Shown here: in pieces, positions 53,011 through 64,000 of the stretch
Layout of the letters: each line of letters starts with the position of its first letter
Numbering within the stretch: the stretch's first letter is position 1
Made by a program: the position numbers and the translations under genes
Notes under the pieces: model-generated
The model's database searches: none
The model's input: only the letters and a program-made list of their open reading frames with translations
What the model was told of the DNA's origin: nothing
Source: Leptasterias polaris
Taxonomy: Eukaryota > Echinodermata > Asteroidea > Forcipulatida > Asteriidae
Direction of reading: 5' to 3'
Assembly (NCBI GenBank): GCA_037783415.1
Contig: JAZGTN010000068.1
Location: forward strand, 1,798,001 to 1,862,000
DNA length: 64,000 bases

Positions 53011-55373
53011 TAGTATATTCTTTGGGGAGCAATTGATGTTGAGATAATATTCTTCAAACTAATCGATCTTTGCCTGAAAACCACACACAAACAAATCACG
53101 ATATTTTTTCACGACACAAGACTATAAAGGGTAATGATTATGGATTGTGTATTCTTTTCAAACGGCCTTCTATAGCGCAACATCCAACGAAATTAAATCA
53201 CAATTTTAAAATGAATATCCACTTTTTAATAGGTCTTTTTTATACCTTAATTATTAGAAAGAACACAATAAATATATAAATAAAAAATGTAAAATTGGCA
53301 GCGTTATGTGTGAGTGCTATTTCATATAAGGCTGATAAGAACAGACTATTGCTAAGCATGTCAAAGTTAAGCTTAGCTAAACAGGTACCACCAAAATCAC
53401 AATGTAGCGTACATTGGTATCAACTGGTCCCACACCCCTTAAAAAATGCTCATCAAGTACATTGTTCAACGATTGAACCTGCATAATGAAATGTGACGCT
53501 GTTTGAAGCCGTTATAGCAAACTATGACATCATAATAAAAGCTTTATCATAGTCTTATAGAAATTTGTTTCACCTGAGAGTAAAATCCCTCAAGAAATGT
53601 GTCAAACCAGCTTTACAAGTGGTTCATTTCTAACCAAGCGTGTGCATTTACCAAGCTTCAATTTCCTGTTCACAGTTCATTAACTCACGTAAGATTTCCC
53701 CCGATAACAGTATCACTTACGCCAATTTGTATAACTCCACATTCGAAATAGGGTTTTCATTAAAACATAGCTTGTTGCTGCCTTAGAAGTGTTTCATCCG
53801 TTATTTTATTATTAACCCTAGGCTATTATCTACACAGTTGTCATGGCCTGATTTCGATTTTAGTTGTAGAAAAAAATTATGCTATGTTACATAATTCCAT
53901 GACAACAATTTTAAAAAGCACGATAAAATTAGTTACTCACGAAGAATGTCATCAACATATTGATTAGAAAAAGGGAAAAACAAATGGATGCTGAGCCAAA
54001 CTTTAATTTGTATCCCATTGTGGTACAAACTGATTGCTGACTTATCTAGCATACAGCAGCCAATCAGACGACATTACACAACCAAGCTCCTCCTCCTGCA
54101 TCCCGATTGGACAAGGATCGTGGCCATCAGCTCAGTCATTGGTCAGAGCTTTATGTCAGTTACAAAGTCCGTGTGCATTTCTTATCACTATAAAGCCACG
54201 CGGTACAATGTATAAGAGAGCATGGTTACCTTGTCAAAAACCCAGGCCATCCTTTCTACCGATTCTAACCCTACACCATTCAGTGAACAATCAGACACCG
54301 GTTTATCAACAAGGTAGAAAACCCAAATGCTCACAGAATTTCACTGACTGAGATTTTCGCTTTGGGATCAAGACCTCACGGTGATTTTGTATTGCGTTTG
54401 CTCGTCTCCAAAGACAGCCGAGGATTTCTACGTCTGAGGTAAGATTGCAGTCGAGAAATCTTGTATACTGTGTATTGAATGTTTTCAGCTTATGAGGGAA
54501 TTGATCAGTGTACAGTGTATTGTTAGGACGGAGTTACCTCGCTAAACAGGTATGCCAGTTTACTGTATCTGAATCAATTAATCAAAATGCATCTCAACAG
54601 ATTCATAGATGATTTAGCGGGATAAATTGATGTTTTATGTTATTTAAAAGGTGCACATGGTACTGAGACTGAGAAATAGTCATTCAAATTAGATACAAAT
54701 TAATGCTAGCATTGATTTTGGAAATTGTGTTTGTGTTCTTTCACGTCTGAAGTAAACTGCAAGGTCAGGTAACGCAACGTCACAACGTGTTTTACATAGT
54801 CATATATTATAATGGAACCTATAGCTTGCCGCCCAAACATCCCTACATGTGTCAATGAAACTTGTTTTGGGAAGTTGTATGACACGATTCTTGGAAAAGT
54901 AGTGTGTTTTAAATAAGTGTACTATCCGTAAATTAAGAAAATGTTACATCTTTGTATAAAAGAGAGCTGTATATTAACCAGGCTCACCTGAGAAACATTG
55001 TGCACAACAGCACGTCCACACAAACAAACCATCCACTTGCCTTTAAAGAATACATGATTGATGGACGTTGTGACAGAAACTGTCGGAAAAGTGCTGCCAA
55101 TACAAGACTTAATTACTTCAAAAGGAAGATACCATTGCTGTTTATTGGTAGGCCTATATTACGCATAAATGGCTGTATGGAAAGTAAGTTCATCTATGTA
55201 GAAAACGCATTAAAGTAGATTGTCTAGTTTCAGCATTTGGTGCTCGATATGAGCGGATGTTCCTCTCCCCGTCTTTTTGAGGATTGATTGTGTTCTGTGG
55301 AATCTTAGCAATTATTTTAGAGGATTCTTGGGGTAAATTCTTTACACGCACAAGTGTGTTGAGTATATTGGGC
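53011..55373. other. intergenic, nothing recognised
   Basis: AT-rich; no gene or repeat identified. Confidence 0.55.
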
Positions 55374-55665
55374 GGGGGGGGGGGGGGGAACTCCTCTGCC
55401 ACATATTGGGCATGGTATACAAGTTTCAAGGAAAACAAACCAAACTTGGTATATGATTTTTGTCTTCTTCTAGGTTTTGTGTTCGTTCATCAAGTGCTTA
55501 TAATATTTTCAGAGCCAACACTCTTCCCCGAAAAAGATGTTACATAATTATGATTGTACCCGCAAGTTTGCCATTAAGAAAGAGTTACTTCTTATTTTCC
55601 ACACCGTGCAAAGCTATTAAGATCACTTAAAAGAGAGCGTTCAGCCCCCCCCCCCCCCCCCCCCC
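55374..55665. repeat. poly-G and poly-C tracts flanking a fragment of the inverted-repeat family
   Basis: Poly-G of 15 bp at 55374-55388 and poly-C of 21 bp at 55645-55665. Between them 55550-55630 (TTGTACCCGCAAGTTTGCC, AAGAGTTACTTCTTA, GTGCAAAGCT) matches the right side of the element at 2337-2560. Confidence 0.6.
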
Positions 55666-58594
55666 ATCCTGACAGTTTTAATGGATGTGTTTCTCTGGAG
55701 GAATTAGCACTCGTGTGAACTTTCTTATCAATGAGTTTTAAGATTGAATCGAAAATAATCGTTGTCGTGTACTTTCATTTGAATTCATTTATATTTAATC
55801 CAACCGGTAAAACAGAGCTGAATTATATGGAATTTACTGAATTTAAAACGCCAGGCAATTTAACTGGTATTGTGTACACAAAAATCGGCAAAGCACACTG
55901 TTTGCAAGAAATCTGGAGTATCCTTTTTAGTGAATTCCAATACTGTTTGCATGATATGTTTCTATAGAAGACTGTGAGATTGAAGTAAATATACTTCAGA
56001 AACCCAAAACATATCATCCATTTATAATATTGTTTTTGTAAAATATAACATCTTTGATGAAATCAGTGTTAGAAAATGGTGTGATTGTTAACAGAAGTCA
56101 TTGTAGAAAGAAAATTTGGGTCATGATAACTTGCAGGAAAAGTAGCAAAGCTAAACAAATAAGAAATAAATTCCTCAATACACTATACTTTTAATCTGAA
56201 AGCCCATTGATTACAAAGTTTATAACCAGAAAAAATCCTTCAGAGATTTTGCCTTCTGAAGTACTAGTGAAGTTGAGAAAAATTTATATAATTTAAAATT
56301 TATTTATAGAACACCGAAATTACCTTTTCTTATTTCTATGGCACAAGTTCGTGCACATACTCCATTAAAAAACATAAACTGTTTAGAAAAGTGTTTTTAC
56401 TCAATTGGAATCACCTGACTCGACGAAAGTTTTGCACAGTTTTGTTGCAAACTAAAACGTGAAAAAATAACTCTACTTCCCCCCAAAACAATTCTCTCTT
56501 TTTTTACTCACGTCCCATTCAAAATTTCTTTAGAATTTTTGTTTTAAACGAGTAATCATAACACAACTTATTTTTACACTCTCCTTTATTTTGAATGTTC
56601 AATGATGCTGGCTGAGTCATTAAGTGTCATTTCAAAATGTACATTCCAAACGTTTTCAAGAAGTCTTTCAGAAATTTAATTTCGTGACCTTGATTGCATG
56701 AATTTCAACGATGACAAATTAATCATTAGGCCTACAACAAATTTACAGATGCACACCTACTATAAACTGACTGAGGCACATTTTCCTCAATCCAATTATT
56801 AACTCAACATCTGGAGGAGGACAAAAAAAACATTGCTTCCCGGAAACTGTTTGATTTGTTTCCCGTTCGGTTTGTCTGTTCAATGTTCATTCCGATCATT
56901 GTTTTCACTGATTAAAGTTGTGTGAAAACACCTGATGACGATGAAGTGTGTGTCCTTGGCGTTAGTTGATTGAGACAGAGATACCTTCTCCATTGGTGAC
57001 AATTTGGTCAATCTCTTCAAGTCGTGATTACAGTAGCTAGGTATACACCTGAACCCTTCCGGGATAACTTATAAGACAGACCAGCAATTATCTTCACTGC
57101 CGTCATTCAACCTTAAATCTTTTCTTGGATTGGGGAAGGGGTAGGGAGGGGGCGGCAAGATCCAAGGATAAGTTTTCAATTGATTTCTCATTAGCGTTTT
57201 ATCGTTTGAGTTCAATTGACGTCGACAAAACCAATATGAATTTGTTTTCAAAGTTGGTATCAGCATTTGGGACATGACTCTTTAACACGTCGCTCTCAAT
57301 TTCCAATAAAGCTCCAAAGAATCACCTTTTCATTAACGCATGTTGGTTTTGGCACATTGAAATGTAGACTGCTTATTAATCAGTGCTTCGCTGTCAGGTA
57401 AGAATTTCCTGGGATAGTTGGATTATTTGTCATTTTGCAGCCAACCAGTTTTTTTCCGGTTGTGCTGCCAAATCGTTCAGATCTTGGTGATGGCGCTTTT
57501 CTTGCTTTTTATACATTAGCCTCATTGAAACATTAAACCCGGCAGTTTGAATAGTCCTGACAAAGAATTTAGCCTGAGGGAAATATCTGTTTACAATTTC
57601 CCACAAAAGAATGGCCCGGGCATATCTTTCTTGTTACCTCAAGTGAGATATTTCATCCAGTTATGCCAACATTTAATGAAATCCCCGCTTGAAAATAGTA
57701 TCCCTCTTGGCAAAAATCACCGAGGAAAAATCATTGGTTTTGATTTGCCGGTCATAGCAAATTGTGCTTGCGGACAATGTATAAGGCTTACAGAATTATG
57801 CAATTCATCCAAAGTGAAATTGATTAGTTTCAATCGGAAGTCCTCTGATTAGAAAGATGAAGTTCTCACCCAAGCCAATCCTCCAGAGAAATATTGTCGT
57901 CTGAAACGCTGTTATCAGTGAGTTAAAATAACATTCGAAGACCCTCCAAATCACTATTCCTTTGTTTCGATTGCCACAATCGAATTAAGCACGTGTAAGA
58001 ACGGGAGCAAGATCACTGACAAAGCATCCCCCGTTTTTGTAGTTCACACTAGAATGTTGTCACACATAATTTAATGAAATTTTCACAGGTCGGTTATATG
58101 GTGTTCTAATTTAAAGCTAGAGGATTGAAATGAATTATAATCTTTCAAAAACCAATGATCTGACATGCTTTTAAACGCATGACTGAAACACAGCCATGCT
58201 TCTATAGAAATAGCATAACTCACTCATAGCGAATTACTCTTGATATTTTATCTTGTTTTGCTAACAACAAATACATAAATAAAACATACTCAAAGAGCAA
58301 AGCAGGTCACCATTCGAATATAAAATAAACAGGTAGTTGAACGCGCGGATTTATTATTGCTAGGCCTTCAGGCTTAACAATAATACCCAATACTCTAAGG
58401 ACAATATTTGGTATTCATGTTGGGCTTTTGTCACTTATACTTATAGGCTATAAACAGACTAAACAAAATTGTCCTCAATAACTAACAACGAAAGACAATT
58501 TGATTATTACAAAAAAGTGATCACTAAAAACATTCAGGCTAAGTAAACACATTACAGGGCAGACAGTGGCGTCACTATAATAAACGTTTTCATC
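55666..58594. other. intergenic, no gene recognised
   Basis: Very AT-rich around 56000-56700. The open frame at 57547-57852 (+, 101 codons) has no motif. Confidence 0.55.
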
Positions 58595-58616
58595 GGGGGG
58601 GGGGGGGGGGGGGGGG
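58595..58616. repeat. poly-G, 22 bp
   Basis: Preceded at 58564 by CAGTGGCGTCAC. Confidence 0.95.
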
Positions 58617-59611
58617 TGGTAGCGGTGGAAAAGACATACATGAAGGGAAGGGTTCTTAGTGGGTTAGTGGGGGTGGGGTTAGGGGCTCCTCCTGCCAACC
58701 CCCACCCATACCGCTGGTTACCCAACTGGGAAAGACATTTCCCGATAAATAAACTAGTCAGAAAAAGCATACCTGAAGATAACATAGAAATCTGCAGCAC
58801 TCTAGTCATAGCTAAAAACAACGATAATACGAACCATTCTGATTGATGAGCTTGATGTTAAATCACTGTTCGGGAAAATGGATTCGATTTCGAAGGCAAA
58901 AAACATCTGCCGCTAGGTAAGGATCATTAGGCATGAAGCCTGATGCCAGTAAAGCTTGATGTAGAACTAGAAGATATCGTTTCCTACTTGGTTTTGTCAA
59001 ATGGTCTTTTTTGATCAAACATAGGCCTAGCACTGTAAAAAAAAAAAAATACTATAATAGGCCCTACAAAAAAAAAAAATGCCGACATTAAAAGAAGAGG
59101 GGAAAAGGACAGTATCAAAATACCACACGTCTGTCCCCCATTGCTGAGCTTGATCTCTTGAGCATATCAGCTTATAGAGTTCATAGAAAGCAGGTGTTCG
59201 GACGGTTACCAGCGAAGTGGAACGGTCCAGCATGGTATCCATTTCAGATTAGAAATACAATCGGCGATTCTTTTGTTACTTTAGAAAATTAATGCACACT
59301 AATATTAAGTTGTCAGGATGTCCAGTTCCAAATAAAGGTGTTTTATAAAGTTCATAATTCCCGATGATAAGTTTAGATTAATTGACGTCAGGGCATCACA
59401 GTGGGGTATCTTATTTTAGTTGTAAATCTCTCATAGACGAGGTGTTTGAAATCTAATTTGCTGTTTGACATTTTACACAGTAAGAGAAGTTTAAGTTTTA
59501 TTCATAAATACCCCAGACAGTTTCGCTATTCCTATTGGTGGAGAGCACGTCACGTGGGTGTGTTTAAACGGCTGATAAAGACATAGCTGGAGCTGTTTAA
59601 GACCGGTTGTT

Positions 59612-59725
59612 TTCGGATAGCATTTGTGCGGGTTAGCCCACAACCTCGTTCTCAGGGGTGATCGATCTCTTTTAGTCCATGGATACGAGGATGCATTACT
59701 ACGCGCACCAATGCATATCCGAAAA
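59612..59725. repeat. imperfect inverted repeat (TTTTCGGATA...)
   Basis: TTTTCGGATAGCATTTGTGC (59611-59630) pairs with GCACCAATGCATATCCGAAAA (59705-59724) apart from small bulges. Confidence 0.6.
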
Positions 59726-61619
59726 CTGTCTCATAAAAATGCACCACACGTACAGAGCTCAAGGACGTCGGAAAACAGATAAGTTTTTACAGAGTTTCCT
59801 ACTTTATTACGCCTTTTAAGAACTCGTTTAAGCTACTCTTTTATTCCCTTAGTGAAAACCCTTCCTTGTGCAAATTTTACCGTATGTCACAGCCTCGACC
59901 AGTTCAAAAACTAACTTAACAATCACTGTTTAACCACAACAACCCAACAAGAAACTTTTTGAAATTAAGTTTCTAAGAATTGTTCAGCATTTTATAAACA
60001 ATGTTTACACACCCCTTTTCAGAGTTTGGGGTGATCCAACGTGTGGGCTAAGCAGTTAAAATAAAAAAATTTCAATTTCAAAAAGTTGAAAAGTCAAGCA
60101 GTAAAAGTAAACTTTGAACGGATCAACAATTGCAAACGAAATCCTTGGTGGGAGGAAACATTACAAAAATCCAAACTACGATATCAAAAAGTTGTTTTGT
60201 TTTAATTTGGCATGTACTTACTATATGTGAACTGCAAACACTAAAAAACCAATGGACGTTTTTTCGTTAGTTATAGCTTAATGCTGCTACCCATATCGAC
60301 TAAGTACAATTTTGTAGGTTTCAAAAGTTATCTGAATTGAGATTGAAAAACGGTGGTCCATGGAAGAGTAAGGAGACAAAGGCGAAGACGTTCTGAACAG
60401 TCTGCTGGTCTTTTGGAGAAAACACCATTGCTTCTCACTAATTTACTTAACTTTGACATAGTTGTTAGTTTTGCTGTCTATAGGCTCCCCACCAAGTTTA
60501 AACCCGTATAAAAGTTCTCGTTTGGTATTTTAGCTTAATCTTAAACAGCCCCACCATATCTTCTCAGAACACCTGTTTTACTCTAATTTTTCACTGCTTA
60601 ATTTTTGTTTTTGCAAGGGGGGCGCCTTCAAACCTGATCGACCAAAGGAACATAATGTTCCTTTACTTAAACAAACAGGATCAGATTTGATGTATTTCTT
60701 AATGACAAGAAGTTTGGAACGAGGGCAGGCTTCCCACGCCAACGCTGCACTTCCTGTGAAATCTTAGAACCAATCTCCAAGTAAATCATACAGGAAAATA
60801 TGCATCAAAATCATTTCCTATTTCGCAACGTCTTCATTTTAAGAATCCATTAGTCTTTCCGATCTTGGCGAGGCATTATTGATCGACTGGACGAAGTGTC
60901 TGAACGTTGTCACCTGTTAGTTAAGCAATTAAATATTAGATATTTAAAACAGAACTACTTCATTATCTTCATTATCCGGTTTCCCTTTTCTCGTGGTTTA
61001 AGACGTAGAAGGGAGGTTAGGCCCAGCCCACTACGCAAACGCAGAGACGAAATTTCGCCCCGAGTCCAGTCCAAACAGAGAATTCACGAATAACCCTATT
61101 AATAATAAGCATATTTAGGTTGAGCCCTAAAGTGCAGGGTGCTGGTATGGCACTAACAGAATCATCATTAAATAGCTAGATTGGCCGGGCCGTCTGTTCA
61201 AATTGACTTTCATTGTACAGTCACACGAACGGCGAATGTACAATCAGTCTCGCTTGACGGTGACGTATTAGCGCATGCCCCTATGCACATTCAATCACTG
61301 CGAAAACCCATAACCAATATTGTCAAAAACATGAATCAATGGAAAGTACAAACTGCAGTTCCAGAAGCACTTTCCAACTATTGAAATTGTTCATTCGTAA
61401 TCAATCTGTAATCCAACTTCGTAAACGATCAAAACAAATTTCTCTTCCCTTTAGTTTCTACAGTTTGTGTTCTGCGTTGAATCAACCATCACGTCCTGTG
61501 TTTATTGATACACGTTTTTGTTTGTTCACACGACAACTCTGTCTCTCCCTGCAAATTACTTTTAATAGCTTATATTTACTAATAATGAATTAGAATCGTG
61601 GTAACACAGAACAGACCGA
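59726..61619. other. intergenic, nothing recognised
   Basis: A 21-bp palindrome-like site lies at 60644-60664. No gene is seen; open frames are short. Confidence 0.55.
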
Positions 61620-61740
61620 GAGTATTATTATTATTATTATACGTTTTATTTAATCACGGTAGGACCCATTCAACCCAAGGGTTGGTTTTCAAGGGGCCGT
61701 GAGTATACAACTAAACATTAACACGTTAAAACACATCAAT
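61620..61740 (-). mobile_element. retroelement 3' end with (TAA)n tail
   Basis: On the minus strand GGGTTGAATGGGTCCTACCG and TGATTAAATAAAACG run into a TAATAATAATAATAA tail, the usual 3' end of a LINE or SINE. The body is not identified. Confidence 0.45.
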
Positions 61741-62123
61741 AAATTGTATAAACACATCAATATTTGTATTAAATAGAATGCGAAACATGAAATAATTATA
61801 AAATTTGTAAAAAGTAAAAAGGACATTCAACTATACACTCTGGTATTTTAAATAGAAAATAGTATCGTCTCAATGATCTCTAAATAATTGTGGGCTCTGA
61901 GTATCGTCTGGCTGTGTGATCGCAGCCTTAAAACTGATCAGATCTTGGTCTATTCCTTTTTACGTTTCTAGTCGGAAATACGGGGGTGCTCCCTCCCCAG
62001 GCACAAACAATTCAACGCGTGCTTGTTTGATGATACGCAGCATCTCCCCGAAGGAATGTGCCGCCCTTTCAAATTTATCCCACGTCATTTTGATGCAACA
62101 ATAAATCGGAGGCGCTTCCAGCA

Positions 62124-62142
62124 CCCCCCCCCCCCCCCCCCC
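62124..62142. repeat. poly-C, 19 bp
   Basis: Uninterrupted C tract. Confidence 0.95.
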
Positions 62143-62359
62143 TCAAAGTGACTTTGTGGATCCGCCCTAGGACATGGCATTATAGAGTCCGAGTTTAACT
62201 CGTAGATTAGCCCTGGTAGGACGCCAGTCTCCGTTGCACGAAACACTTTGCAAAGGAAGTGTCCACTGGACTAACTCCCGATCATCAATAATTGTATGAA
62301 TACATATTCCTCAAGTTTGAGAACATGTATCTTTTACTAACATCCCTTGCAAATGAATG

Positions 62360-62720
62360 AAAAATAGATAGATAAATAAATAAATAAACAAATCAATAAA
62401 TCTGTACATAGTATTTATTTGCTTGTAAATACTAATTATTTGTTGTAACGTGTTTACTTTGTGAATTTCTGGTTTGAACAGTTTTGATTTAATTATATTT
62501 AAAAGAAAGAAAAAAATAATAATTGAGTAAATTAATTATTTGTTGTAACGTGTTTACTTTGTGAATTTCTGGCTTGAACAGTTTTGAATAAATGGAGTCG
62601 AATGGCTCCACTGAGAGAGAAAAAAAAAATAAAAAAAAAATCAATAAACATAACAATGAATCAATAAATAAATTATTTAACGAATAATAATTAATCAAGT
62701 AAATAAATAAATAAATAATA
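62360..62720. repeat. AT-rich simple repeats enclosing a ~65-bp duplication
   Basis: (AATA)n runs at about 62370-62400 and 62660-62730. Between them CTAATTATTTGTTGTAACGT... to GAACAGTTTTGA occurs twice (about 62432-62486 and 62533-62587) with one mismatch. The second copy ends GAATAAATGGAGTCGAATGG and an A-rich tail, like a LINE 3' end. Confidence 0.7.
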
Positions 62721-64000
62721 ATAATAATACCAATATTAATTGTTTAGACACCTCTTACAAATAGATCACAAAGTTGATAGCGCAAAATAACCAAGCTTCA
62801 AGAGACACCAAACGAAAATAGGAACACGCATTTCCCAGGGTGGGTTTATATTTGTTGAAAGCCGATGGGGCGTCACCCAAACCCTCACCATCTCGGTGTG
62901 ATCCGGACTGCTCCGTGGCAGAGGGGCTTGGTTCCAGATTGATGAGTTACCCCCGGAGCAAGTTCTAACGAGGTATGTGAAGAATAACCTCCTGAATGAT
63001 CAGAATAATCGTTTACGTCATCAGATGTAACTGATTACCAACGGAACATTAATTAATCATTTTTGACTCTTGAACAGTAGCTTTTTGTTAACTGTTAATC
63101 CATCAACTCGTCGCAGGCTGATAGGGGCACTTCAGTACGAATTTGTGGGGGATGTGTGAATGTCAAATGGCATCTAAACATTTTGATGCTGAAATGTTTG
63201 CATGATTGTATATTGTTCTTGTAAAAACTGCAGGCCTACTCTGAATACCGCAAGCCTGAAGTAAGCCTGGCCACGACCACTTTGCGTACGTATATTGCCC
63301 ACCAACATTTAACACTGGATCTGTATTGAAGCAGGTTTTAATTTATTTTAACAGAATTGACTTGTCATTTAAGAGTCATAATCACACAATAAAAAGGTCA
63401 AGTTCTGTCATTAGTAATTGCTTTTGAACGTTTAATTATGGCAGTTTGGATCAAATTATCACACAAATGTGTGTCAGCTAGAGTACAGCTTTGCATGGCA
63501 GCTAATGGTGCAGCCAGAGCTGGCATGTACTAATTTACAAGCCGGATGCACTGCATATTTTTGCAATACAAAACTAAGGGGCCATTTTGAACCCCACAGG
63601 TGAAAATGTGTAAGGATGACATGGGTGTCTAAAAATTTATCTGAAAAGTTTATCTGAAAAGTTTTGTAAACTTAATTGGTTAGAAGAACTTAGTAACCTG
63701 AATAGAAAACCATATAGAAAGGTCAAGTAACAGTTTTAAACATTATACAGTAAAATACAATTACTGGACGTAAAGACTCAACAACAACAAGCAAACAAAC
63801 AACACAACAAAAAAACAAACAAACACACCAACAACCCAACAAACAAACAAACATACTATTTCAGTTACTTTTGAATGTCACAGATCTTATCACATCCAAG
63901 AGATTTCCGGCCATAACACCTCAATAAAGTCAAATTAGTTGCATCCAATTAAAATACATCCAGGGAAATCAGTTATTTTGCCCCCTTAGACCTTTGGAAA
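62721..64000. other. intergenic, simple repeats only
   Basis: A (CAAA)n/(CAA)n tract at about 63780-63852. No gene. Confidence 0.6.

Overview
The window is nuclear DNA of an animal, not a microbe. It holds spliced GT-AG exons of an axonemal dynein gene, is AT-rich, and is crowded with eukaryotic repeats: tRNA-derived SINEs, LINE tails, MITE-like foldbacks and a DIRS-order retrotransposon. The repeat style (TTAA-flanked 0.35-kb MITEs, SINEs with ATT tails, long G or C homopolymers) recalls marine deuterostomes, most likely an echinoderm such as a sea star. That placement is from memory of such genomes and could not be tested here.

Region 1 (1-11.4 kb, + strand) is the 3' end of a dynein heavy chain gene. 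Nine coding exons between 497 and 10575 splice in frame into 605 residues covering the end of the motor and the C-terminal domain, ending in the conserved GHSTNF...LLCQLDN tail. The best match from memory is the DNAH6/DNAH14 inner-arm type, with DNAH14 favoured because of an insertion before the WLPGFFFPQ motif. Introns carry a TTAA MITE, a perfect 63-bp inverted repeat, SINEs, a LINE/SINE tail and foldback repeats.

Region 2 (11.4-64 kb) has no convincing host protein-coding gene. It holds: a 1.28-kb terminal-inverted-repeat element packed with GATC (17.0-18.3 kb); a purine-rich degenerate minisatellite (19.9-20.4 kb); a tRNA-Leu-derived SINE (21.7-22.04 kb); a decayed DIRS/Ngaro-like retrotransposon with ~100-bp direct repeats, gag-like, RT, RNase H and the last piece of a tyrosine recombinase (22.1-25.1 kb); a perfect 46-bp-arm hairpin with a hammerhead-ribozyme-like core (25.7 kb); a cluster of MITEs (33.7-36.3 kb); a GATGTCGACATC array (49.0-49.35 kb); a LINE reverse-transcriptase tail fragment (50.45-50.78 kb); and a GGGTCA-rich repeat (51.6-51.9 kb). 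The remaining stretches were read and show nothing I can name; they are listed.

The most unusual signals are a repeat family whose hairpin reads, on the minus strand, like a histone-mRNA 3' stem-loop followed by a purine-rich downstream element; the hammerhead-like hairpin; and the GATC-dense transposon ends. No new multi-gene system was found.
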